Source of the DNA: Burkholderiales bacterium
GTDB lineage: Bacteria; Pseudomonadota; Gammaproteobacteria; Burkholderiales; SG8-39
Assembly (NCBI GenBank): GCA_016649475.1
Contig: JAENXP010000223.1
Span: 1 to 5,291, forward strand
Reading direction: 5' to 3'
Length of the DNA stretch: 5,291 nt
How positions within the stretch are numbered: the stretch's first letter is position 1; every line of letters begins with the position of its first letter. This document shows, piece by piece, positions 1 to 5,291 of the stretch. The position numbers were made by a program, and so were the translations under genes. The notes beneath the pieces are model-generated. The model did no database searches. It was not told where the DNA came from and was given only the letters and a program-made list of their open reading frames with translations.

Positions 1-1392
1 CGGCGGCAGCTCGTCGATCAGCGACACGTCCAGGTCGGCGTAATAGCTCATCGACAGCGTACGCGGGATGGGCGTGGCGCTCATCATCAGCTGGTGCGGC
101 TCCGCCCCGGCGGCGGCGCCGTCCTTGGCGCTCTGGGCGCCCAATCCCTTGGCGCGCAGCGCCAGGCGCTGCGCCACGCCGAAGCGGTGCTGCTCGTCCA
201 CGATGGCCAGACCGAGCGACGCAAAGCCGATGCCTTCCTGGAACAGCGCGTGCGTGCCCACCGCCACCCGCGTCGCGCCCGAGGCGATGTCGGCCGCGGC
301 TGCGCTGCGCTGTTTCTTATTCTGGCTGCCCGAGAGCCAGCCCAGCTGCACCCCTAGCGGTGCGAGCCATTCGGAAAATTTGCGCAAGTGCTGCTCGGCC
401 AGGATTTCAGTGGGCGCCATCACTGCCGCCTGCAGGCCGTTTTCCACTGCGCGCAGCGCCGCCAGCGCGGCGACCACGGTCTTGCCGCTGCCGACATCGC
501 CCTGCAGCAGGCGGTGCATCGGATGGGCCTGCGCGAGATCGCTTTGGATTTCCGCCCAGGCGCGGGTTTGCGCGTTCGTCAGCCGGAACGGCAGGCCCTC
601 GAGCAGGCCGGCGCTCAGCGCACCGGGCCGGTCCAGCACCGGCGCGGTCTTGCTCTTGCGCTCGCGATAATGCAGGCGCATCGATAACTGCTGCGCCAGC
701 AGCTCTTCCAGCTTCATGCGCCGCCACGCGGGGTGGGTACGCCCGGTGAGGGCGCGCTCGTCCTCGCCCGGGCGCGGCCGGTGCAAGGCGTCGATGGCTG
801 CGCGAAACGCGGGCACGCCGAAGCGTGCGGCGATCTCCGGCGGCAGGGTTTCGTCGAGATCGCACTGCTCCAGCGCCTGCGCGATCAAACGGCGCAAGGC
901 CGCCTGCGGCAACCCGGCGGTGGTCGGATATATCGGCGTCAGCGCCTCGGGCAGCGGCGTATCCGCGCGCACCACGCGATAGCGCGGGTGGATCATCTCG
1001 GCGCCGAAAAAACCGCTGCGCACTTCGCCGAAGGCGCGCACCTGCGCCCCCGCAACCAGCGCCTTTGCCTGGCTGCCGTAGAAGTTGAGAAAGCGCATAT
1101 ACAGATAGCCGCTCGCGTCCTCGATCTTGCACACCAGCTGGCGCCGCGGGCGGTAGGCGATGCGGCTCTCGATCACCGTACCCTCGACCTGCACCGGCGC
1201 GCCTTCGTGCGCATCGGCGATCGCCGTGAGCCGGGTTTCGTCCTCGTAGCGCAGCGGCAGGTGCAATACCAGATCGAACTGGCGCTGGATGCCGAGTTTT
1301 GCGAGCTTCGCGTTAAGGGAAGCGGGAGGGGCGGCGGGCTTTGCCTTGGCCGGTTTGCGCGCATCAGCGGGTGCTGCCGCAACGGCGCGCAT
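1..1392 (-). CDS. recG: ATP-dependent DNA helicase RecG, N-terminal 464 residues (C-terminus beyond the window)
   Basis: RecG is a superfamily 2 helicase that remodels stalled replication forks and branch-migrates recombination intermediates in the cytoplasm. The minus-strand frame is open from 1392 to the left edge. It gives an N-terminal wedge/OB-fold part (LHLPLRYEDETRL near residues 43-55), then the first helicase domain. Visible motifs are Walker A GDVGSGKT (298-305, with Lys304), APTEILAEQH just after it, the DEQH box (399-402), and SATPIPRTL (438-446). The sequence stops at YADLDVSLIDELPP, so the second helicase domain is missing; full-length RecG is roughly 680-700 residues. The ATG at 1392 is chosen because AAGGG lies 7 bases upstream. 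A GTG at 1428 overlapping the ridA stop would add 12 residues but lacks a ribosome-binding site. The first 27 residues are an Ala/Pro/Lys-rich tail of low complexity. It lies 32 bases behind ridA and is probably co-transcribed with it. The family assignment is secure. Confidence 0.97.
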   Translation of the reverse strand, partial: MRAVAAAPADARKPAKAKPAAPPASLNAKLAKLGIQRQFDLVLHLPLRYEDETRLTAIADAHEGAPVQVEGTVIESRIAYRPRRQLVCKIEDASGYLYMRFLNFYGSQAKALVAGAQVRAFGEVRSGFFGAEMIHPRYRVVRADTPLPEALTPIYPTTAGLPQAALRRLIAQALEQCDLDETLPPEIAARFGVPAFRAAIDALHRPRPGEDERALTGRTHPAWRRMKLEELLAQQLSMRLHYRERKSKTAPVLDRPGALSAGLLEGLPFRLTNAQTRAWAEIQSDLAQAHPMHRLLQGDVGSGKTVVAALAALRAVENGLQAAVMAPTEILAEQHLRKFSEWLAPLGVQLGWLSGSQNKKQRSAAAADIASGATRVAVGTHALFQEGIGFASLGLAIVDEQHRFGVAQRLALRAKGLGAQSAKDGAAAGAEPHQLMMSATPIPRTLSMSYYADLDVSLIDELPP

Positions 1393-1424
1393 GGCGTCGC
1401 CCTTGGTGTCGCCCTCCCCTTGCC

Positions 1425-1805
1425 TCACTGAATTACCAGTATTGCATCGGCTTCGACCAGCGCGCCGCGCGGCAGCGAGGCCACGCCGATAGCGGCGCGC
1501 GCCGGATACGGTTGCGTGAAATACCTGGCCATCGCCTCGTTGACTTTGGCGAAATGGGCGAGATCGGTGAGATAGATCGTCAGTTTGGCGGCGTCGTCCA
1601 GCGAGCCGCCCGCCGCCGCAGCCACCGCCTTCAGATTGTCGAACACGCGCTGCACTTGCGCATCGATGCCTTCGACCAGCTGCATGGTTGCAGGATCGAG
1701 CCCGATCTGGCCCGAGAGATAGATCGTGTCGCCACAGCGCACCGCCTGCGAATAGGTGCCGATGGCGCTTGGTGCATGGGGTGTGGATATCATGGCTTTA
1801 GGCAT
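1425..1805 (-). CDS. ridA: RidA family reactive enamine/imine deaminase, 126 residues
   Basis: RidA (YjgF/YER057c/UK114 family) proteins are small cytosolic trimers that hydrolyse reactive 2-aminoacrylate-type enamines/imines released by PLP enzymes, protecting other PLP enzymes from damage. Seen here: [10 protein letters not shown] (13-22), LSGQIGLDP (30-38), the substrate-binding arginine in [13 protein letters not shown] (Arg103), and a conserved Glu (119) near the C-terminus. These correspond to Tyr17, Arg105 and Glu120 of E. coli RidA; the E. coli Cys107 position is Ala here. An upstream in-frame ATG at 1835 would add ten residues with no family counterpart. The ATG at 1805 gives the usual length of about 126 residues and has AAGGA 10 bases upstream (1816-1820). 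It is the first gene of a likely ridA-recG transcription unit. Family membership is firm; the exact physiological substrate cannot be read from the sequence. Confidence 0.95.
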   Translation of the reverse strand: MPKAMISTPHAPSAIGTYSQAVRCGDTIYLSGQIGLDPATMQLVEGIDAQVQRVFDNLKAVAAAAGGSLDDAAKLTIYLTDLAHFAKVNEAMARYFTQPYPARAAIGVASLPRGALVEADAILVIQ

Positions 1806-1833
1806 GGCTGGCGCGTCCTTCGATGTTGCATAC

Positions 1834-1851
1834 ATAATACAAGCCTATAAT
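1834..1851. promoter_or_regulatory. Divergent promoter region between ridA and the TPR gene
   Basis: The AT-rich patch sits between the divergent starts of ridA (1805, minus) and the TPR gene (1918, plus), in otherwise GC-rich DNA. On the plus strand TATAAT at 1846-1851 is a perfect sigma-70 -10 hexamer, but no good -35 box lies 16-18 bases upstream. On the minus strand TATTAT (1834-1839) or TTATAG (1845-1850) could serve ridA, again without a convincing -35. If the plus element is used, the TPR transcript would begin near 1858 with a leader of about 60 bases. The -10 match is visible; its use as a promoter is inferred. Confidence 0.4.
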
Positions 1852-1917
1852 CGCGGCTCGGTCGTGACCACTGCCCAGTGTCCATTGCCCGGTATCCGGT
1901 CACAACCGAATCTTACA

Positions 1918-2259
1918 ATGACCTCAAGCGTCATCGCCAACCTGCTAAAGCTCATCGGCACGCCACGTGACAGCGCGTTGTTGCGCTTTTCCCTGGGCAG
2001 CGAGTATCTCAAGAGCGGCGACGCGGACCAGGCGCGGCTGCAGTTGAGCGAGGCGGTGGCCCGCGATCCGGCGTATTCGGCAGCATGGAAACTGCTCGGC
2101 AAAGCCTGCGCCGAAGCCGGGCAGCCGCAGGCGGCGCTCGAAGCCTACCGCCAGGGTATCGCCGTGGCCGAGAAGAAGGGCGACAAACAGGCGGCGAAGG
2201 AAATGACGGTTTTCGCGCGGCGCATCCAGAACCAACTCGAGCCCGGCGGGGCTGGCTGA
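1918..2259 (+). CDS. Small tetratricopeptide-repeat protein, 113 residues
   Basis: This is a soluble two-repeat TPR protein, probably a cytoplasmic protein-interaction module; no enzyme motif or signal peptide is visible. Two consecutive 34-residue repeats can be placed at residues 20-53 (LGSEYLKSGDADQARLQLSEA) and 54-87 (LGKACAEAGQPQAALEAYRQG), with the canonical small residues at the helix packing positions. They are followed by a charged capping helix (about 88-107). The frame is open from 1756, but the upstream part lies antisense to ridA and does not look like protein, so the ATG at 1918 is chosen; it lacks a clear Shine-Dalgarno sequence. It lies 13 bases before the transporter gene and probably shares its transcript. 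The TPR assignment is good, but the partner is unknown. The transporter's soluble domain is one candidate by adjacency only. Confidence 0.85.
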   Translation: MTSSVIANLLKLIGTPRDSALLRFSLGSEYLKSGDADQARLQLSEAVARDPAYSAAWKLLGKACAEAGQPQAALEAYRQGIAVAEKKGDKQAAKEMTVFARRIQNQLEPGGAG

Positions 2260-2272
2260 AGCGCAACCGGGC

Positions 2273-4231
2273 ATGTCCCTATACACGCAATTGCGCGCCC
2301 GGCTCGTGGGCGCACCACTCGACCCCATGAACAAGGAGACGCGCCACAACATCGCGCTGGTGGCGTTTTTCGCCTGGGTAGGCCTGGGCGCCGACGGCAT
2401 TTCGTCCTCCTGCTACGGACCGGAACAGTCGTTTCGTGCGCTCGAAGGACATACCGACCTCGGCCTGTACCTCGCCGTGGCGACCGCCGTCACGGTTTTC
2501 GTCATCGCACTCGCCTACAACCAGGTCATCGAATTGTTTCCGACCGGCGGCGGCGGTTACCGCGTCGCGACCAAGCTCATCGGACCCTACGCCGGTTTGA
2601 CCTCCGGCGCGGCGCTGGTGCTCGATTACGTACTCACCATCGCCATTTCCGTCGCCAGCGGCGTCGACGCGCTGTTCAGCCTGCTCCCGCTCGCCTTCCA
2701 GGAACACAAGCTCGCCGCCGAGATCGGCCTGATTGTCCTGCTGATCGTGCTCAATCTGCGCGGCATGAAGGAGGTGATCAAGGTGCTGCTGCCGATTTTT
2801 CTCGGCTTCATCATCACCCACGCGTTCCTGATCATCTACGGCATCGGCGCGCATGCGGCGTTTCTGCCGAAGCTGATTCCGGAAACGCTGCAAGAAACCA
2901 GATTGCTGTCGGGCCAGCTGGGCTGGGCGCATGTCGCCGCGCTGATGCTGCTCGCCTACTCCCAGGGGGGCGGCACCTATACCGGGCTGGAGGCGGTTTC
3001 GAACAACGTCAACGTGCTGGCCGAGCCGCGCGTCAGGACCGGCAAGGTCACCATGTTCTACATGGCGCTGTCGCTCGCCTTCACCGCCGGCGGCATCATC
3101 CTGCTCTACCTGCTGTGGGACGCGCAGCCCACGGCAGGCCGCACGCTGAACGCCGTAGTGTTCGGCTCGGTCATCGAAAACCTGGGATGGGATCCCTGGG
3201 TCAGCAGGGCCGCACTGTGGACGGTGCTTGCGCTCGAAGGCGGCCTCTTGTTCGTCGCCGCCAACACCGGCTTCCTCGGCGGCCCGGCGGTCCTTTCCAA
3301 CATGGCTGCGGACTCCTGGGTGCCGCACAAGTTTCGTTACCTGTCCACGCGCCTGGTCACCGAAAACGGCATCCTGGTGATGGGCCTTGCCGCCCTCGGC
3401 ATCCTGGTCTGGACCGGCGGCAGCGTGTCCCTGCTGGTCATCCTGTACAGCGTGAGCGTGTTTCTGACCTTCGCCGTCTCCCTCTACGGCCTGTGCGTCT
3501 ACTGGTGGCGCCACCGGGAACAGGGCCACTGGGTCAGGCGCCTCGCCCTGTCCACGGCCGGCTTCCTGGTGTGCTCGGTGATCCTGGCAATGCTGCTGGT
3601 GGAGAAATTCGCCGATGGCGGATGGCTCACGATCCTGATCATCGCCGCCATCATCGGCGTCTGCCTCACCATACGCAACCATTACAACTGGGCCAGGGAA
3701 CAGATCCGCAAAGTCGATGAGATATTCGCCAATCAGCCGTTTGGCAGCATAAGCGGCGCGGCCGAACCCGACCCCTCGCAGCCGACTGCGGTATTCCTGG
3801 TGGGGTCGAGCCGCGGCGGCGGGCTGCACGCGCTGCTTTGGGTGCAGCGCATGTTTCCGCATCATTTCCGCAATTTCATTTTCGTCAACGCGCGCACGGT
3901 CGACTCGCACAGCTACGGCGGCAACGAAGACATGAAACTGATGCAAATGGAAGCCAACGTCGCGCTCACCTATTTCGTCAATTTCTGCAACAGCAAGGGC
4001 TGGGCAGCCAAATCCTATCTGGCTTTCGGCACCGACCCGATAGACGAAGCCATCAAACTCGCCCAACAGGTGCGCGAACAGTTTCCGAACTGCATTTTCT
4101 TCGCCAGCAAACTCGTTTTCGAGCGGGAAAACTGGCTGATACGCCTGCTGCACAACGAGGCAGCCCTGGCGATCCAGCGCCGGCTGCACCTGCAAGGCCT
4201 GCAAATGGTAATCTTGCCCATGAAGATCTGA
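2273..4231 (+). CDS. APC-superfamily transporter resembling the KimA potassium importer, 652 residues
   Basis: This inner-membrane secondary transporter of the APC fold probably has 12 helices over residues 27-467, followed by a soluble cytoplasmic domain (about 503-652). Aligned from memory with Bacillus subtilis KimA, a proton-coupled K+ importer, the N-termini match (RLVGAPL against RFLIGKPL). The residues reported to line the KimA ion site also appear retained: Asp41 and Tyr48 in GADGISSSCYGPEQ, Tyr119, Thr122 and Ser126 in LDYVLTIAISVASG, Thr237 in TYTGLEAVSNN, and Tyr392 in ILYSVSVF. Other landmarks are FPTGGGGYRVA (89-99) and VAANTGFLGGP (328-338). The C-terminal domain starts with AVFLVGSSRGGG and is Rossmann/USP-like. 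Full length for the family (KimA is about 607). The start at 2273 is supported by the N-terminal match although no strong ribosome-binding site is seen; coupling to the TPR gene is likely. An amino-acid permease is the main alternative, so K+ is an inference. Confidence 0.85.
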   Translation: MSLYTQLRARLVGAPLDPMNKETRHNIALVAFFAWVGLGADGISSSCYGPEQSFRALEGHTDLGLYLAVATAVTVFVIALAYNQVIELFPTGGGGYRVATKLIGPYAGLTSGAALVLDYVLTIAISVASGVDALFSLLPLAFQEHKLAAEIGLIVLLIVLNLRGMKEVIKVLLPIFLGFIITHAFLIIYGIGAHAAFLPKLIPETLQETRLLSGQLGWAHVAALMLLAYSQGGGTYTGLEAVSNNVNVLAEPRVRTGKVTMFYMALSLAFTAGGIILLYLLWDAQPTAGRTLNAVVFGSVIENLGWDPWVSRAALWTVLALEGGLLFVAANTGFLGGPAVLSNMAADSWVPHKFRYLSTRLVTENGILVMGLAALGILVWTGGSVSLLVILYSVSVFLTFAVSLYGLCVYWWRHREQGHWVRRLALSTAGFLVCSVILAMLLVEKFADGGWLTILIIAAIIGVCLTIRNHYNWAREQIRKVDEIFANQPFGSISGAAEPDPSQPTAVFLVGSSRGGGLHALLWVQRMFPHHFRNFIFVNARTVDSHSYGGNEDMKLMQMEANVALTYFVNFCNSKGWAAKSYLAFGTDPIDEAIKLAQQVREQFPNCIFFASKLVFERENWLIRLLHNEAALAIQRRLHLQGLQMVILPMKI

Positions 4232-4246
4232 CCGGATATCACCAAA

Positions 4247-4253
4247 GAGGGGG
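4247..4253 (+). promoter_or_regulatory. Strong ribosome-binding site of the 63-residue membrane protein
   Basis: GAGGGGG lies 7 bases before the ATG at 4261, in the 29-base gap after the transporter stop. It is by far the clearest Shine-Dalgarno match among the plus-strand genes in the window. It decides the start of the small gene, because the same frame is open upstream (from 3838) through DNA coding for the transporter in another frame. Confidence 0.75.
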
Positions 4254-4260
4254 AAAACAC

Positions 4261-4452
4261 ATGAGTCTGATCATGAAATCGGTGCTGATCACCGCCGGCC
4301 TCGGGCTGCTGCTGGTGATCATCGAATGGAACATGATGCGCAAGAAAAAGGAAGGCGTCACCGCGGCTGACAAGCGCAACCTGCGGGATCTGGTTCTCCT
4401 GACTGCGGGCGCGTGCGCGCTGGTGGCATTCGCAGTGGCGAATCTGGCCTAG
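4261..4452 (+). CDS. Small two-helix inner-membrane protein, 63 residues
   Basis: I do not recognise a named family. The protein has two hydrophobic segments, about residues 5-22 (VLITAGLGLLLVIIEW) and 42-62 (DLVLLTAGACALVAFAVANL). They are joined by a strongly basic loop (RKKKEGVTAADKRNLR, about 27-42). By the positive-inside rule the loop faces the cytoplasm and both ends face the periplasm, giving a helical hairpin. A strong ribosome-binding site precedes the ATG, which argues that it is a real gene despite its size. It follows the transporter by 29 bases without a terminator and precedes the response regulator by 8 bases, so all are likely co-transcribed. It could be an accessory or stabilising subunit of the transporter, comparable in concept to KdpF with the Kdp ATPase, but that role is inferred only from position and topology. 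Confidence 0.82.
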   Translation: MSLIMKSVLITAGLGLLLVIIEWNMMRKKKEGVTAADKRNLRDLVLLTAGACALVAFAVANLA

Positions 4453-4460
4453 GTTCCGGG

Positions 4461-5171
4461 ATGACTTGCGCCAAGCTTCTGATATGCGATGACCATCCGC
4501 CGATCCGCACGGCGGTAAGGTACATAGCCAGGGAACTCTTCAGCGATATCGCAATCCTGGAAGCCGGCGACGGCGCCGAGGCGCTGGCCTTGCTCGAACA
4601 GCACCACGACATCGACCTGATACTGCTGGACCTGCACATGCCCGGCATGAGCGGTTTCGACCTGCTCTCGGAACTCAAGCTCAGGGTCCCGTCCCTGCCG
4701 GTAGTGGTGCTGTCCTCCGACGAAACGCGTGGCGCGGTCATAGACGCGCTGGAGCGCGGCGCAACCGGATATATCTGCAAGTCCTCGCCCACGGACGTGC
4801 TGGCGAAATTCCTCGAGCACGCGCTCAACGGGCACATCACCGTGCCGACGACGATTGCGGAGGCAGCGAAGACGCAACCGGCCAACGACAGCCTGGCCGT
4901 CCCCGCCGCGACGCATAAGATGGTCGACCCGGGGCTTTCCCCCAGACAGACGGTCGTGCTGGGCTGCCTGTTGCGCGGCATGTCGAACAAGCAAATTTGC
5001 CGCGAACTCGGGCTGGCCGAAGGCACGGTCAAGAACCACACCGTCGCCGTGTTTCGCGCACTCAATGTCGCCACCCGCGCGCAGGCGGTGATCGAAGCCA
5101 GCCGGCGCGGCCTGTCGGTTGCGGGCTGGCGCGGTCAGGGCCGTTTCGGCAGTTCCGAAACGGTAAATTGA
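4461..5171 (+). CDS. NarL/FixJ-type response regulator with LuxR-family HTH, 236 residues
   Basis: This cytoplasmic two-component transcription factor is phosphorylated by a partner histidine kinase and then binds DNA. The receiver domain spans about 3-122 and has the full catalytic set: acidic pair Asp10/Asp11, phospho-acceptor Asp57 in LILLDLHMPGMSG, Ser85 in VVVLSSDE, and Lys107 in GYICKSSP. A linker of about 35 residues leads to a LuxR/GerE helix-turn-helix (159-216): LSPRQTVVLGCLLRGMSNKQ, then ICRELGLAEGTVKNHTVAVF. A 20-residue Gly/Arg/Ser-rich tail follows. The ATG at 4461 places the first beta-strand (KLLICDDH) at residue 5, as usual; an earlier ATG at 4413 lies inside the preceding gene. 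The ribosome-binding site is weak, so translation may be coupled to the small membrane gene 8 bases upstream. The target genes cannot be read from the sequence. Confidence 0.95.
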   Translation: MTCAKLLICDDHPPIRTAVRYIARELFSDIAILEAGDGAEALALLEQHHDIDLILLDLHMPGMSGFDLLSELKLRVPSLPVVVLSSDETRGAVIDALERGATGYICKSSPTDVLAKFLEHALNGHITVPTTIAEAAKTQPANDSLAVPAATHKMVDPGLSPRQTVVLGCLLRGMSNKQICRELGLAEGTVKNHTVAVFRALNVATRAQAVIEASRRGLSVAGWRGQGRFGSSETVN

Positions 5172-5182
5172 GGCTGTTTGCG

Positions 5183-5208
5183 ATATGAGGGGATACGCCC
5201 CCTCATAT
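5183..5208. terminator. Hairpin in the convergent gap, possible bidirectional terminator
   Basis: ATATGAGGGG (5183-5192) and CCCCTCATAT (5199-5208) form a perfect 10-bp stem with a 6-base loop (ATACGC). It lies 11 bases after the response-regulator stop and 4 bases beyond the stop of the converging kinase gene. The position between two 3' ends fits a shared terminator. Neither side has a run of T, so it is not a textbook Rho-independent terminator; it may instead protect 3' ends. Confidence 0.55.
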
Positions 5209-5209
5209 T

Positions 5210-5223
5210 CCCCTAAATAGGGG
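5210..5223. repeat. Small inverted repeat CCCCT-N4-AGGGG overlapping the kinase stop codon
   Basis: CCCCT (5210-5214) and AGGGG (5219-5223) are inverted around AAAT, directly beside the larger hairpin. Its CCCCT arm could also pair with AGGGG of the larger stem's left arm, so the two structures may compete in RNA. It covers the stop codon and the last two sense codons of the minus-strand kinase. The symmetry is visible; any function as an operator or second terminator stem is a guess. Confidence 0.35.
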
Positions 5224-5291
5224 CTTGGCCCAGGCTTACGCTTACGCGCGTTCCTTTTCCGGGTGTGGATTCGATCTGCCACCTGCCGCCG
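5213..5291 (-). CDS. C-terminal end of a sensor histidine kinase (25 residues in window)
   Basis: On the minus strand an open frame enters from the right edge and ends at TAG (5213-5215), reading GGRWQIESTPGKGTRVSVSL then GQAPI. The pattern GGxWxIESxPGxGTxVxVxL is the ending of a GHKL-type HATPase_c domain, with the G2-box glycines followed by the last beta-strand of the ATP-binding domain. This marks the last part of a sensor histidine kinase, which autophosphorylates and passes the phosphate to a response regulator. The sensor, membrane and dimerisation domains lie outside the window. It converges on the response regulator at 4461-5171, leaving 41 bases between the stops, and is the obvious candidate partner. 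The call rests on a short stretch, but the motif is characteristic. Confidence 0.8.
   Translation of the reverse strand, partial: GGRWQIESTPGKGTRVSVSLGQAPI

Noticed and set aside
407..1132. Minus-strand frame of 241 codons inside recG, and several plus-strand frames over 68-1431
   Set aside because: They are in other phases of the recG coding DNA. The RecG frame carries GDVGSGKT, DEQH and SATPIPRTL, so the others are composition shadows.
1756..1917. Upstream extension of the TPR reading frame (54 more residues)
   Set aside because: It overlaps ridA antisense and the divergent promoter patch, and its residues show no repeat pattern; the TPR protein fits well from the ATG at 1918.
2260..2272. 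c-di-AMP (ydaO-type) riboswitch before the KimA-like gene
   Set aside because: Only 13 bases separate the TPR stop from the transporter start, and the leader upstream of the TPR gene is about 60 bases, too short for that riboswitch.
2279..4204. Open minus-strand frame of 641 codons antisense to the transporter
   Set aside because: Its translation is low-complexity (rich in Gln, His, Asp, Ala, Arg) with no recognisable domain, while the plus-strand frame is a clear full-length transporter. Long antisense frames are expected opposite GC-rich genes.
5208..5224. NarL-type 7-2-7 operator in the convergent gap
   Set aside because: NarL heptamers are separated so that the inner T and A are 2 bases apart; here the CCCCT and AGGGG arms are 4 apart, and the site is at gene 3' ends, not in a promoter.
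4449..5282. Open minus-strand frame of 277 codons across the response regulator and kinase end
   Set aside because: It is antisense to a response regulator with all catalytic residues and out of frame with the kinase C-terminus; the product shows no domain.

Overview
The window is high-GC bacterial DNA in which nearly every base is coding. The RecG N-terminal region and the ridA-recG gene order look betaproteobacterial (for example a Nitrosomonadales or Burkholderiales relative). That placement is inferred from remembered family resemblance, not from a search.

Layout. Positions 1-1835 are on the minus strand and hold a ridA-recG pair: a RidA-type enamine/imine deaminase followed by the DNA-repair helicase RecG. 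RecG runs off the left edge after 464 residues. A short divergent intergenic region (about 1806-1917) separates this pair from a plus-strand cluster. That cluster is a 113-residue two-repeat TPR protein, a 652-residue APC-superfamily transporter resembling the potassium importer KimA, a 63-residue two-helix membrane protein, and a NarL/FixJ-type response regulator. The gaps between these four genes are 13, 29 and 8 bases and none contains an obvious terminator, so they may form one operon. At the right edge a minus-strand gene converges on the response regulator. Only its last 25 residues are present, but they carry the G2-box-like ending of a histidine kinase. The 41-base convergent gap holds a strong 10-bp hairpin.

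How the parts may work together. ridA and recG are housekeeping genes. The plus-strand cluster is the more interesting part: a probable cation (K+) importer with a soluble Rossmann/USP-like C-terminal domain, a tiny membrane protein directly behind it with a strong ribosome-binding site, and a response regulator whose likely partner kinase sits immediately downstream in convergent orientation. Whether the two-component pair controls the transporter is a hypothesis suggested only by adjacency. I did not see a CRISPR array, mobile element, tRNA or rRNA.
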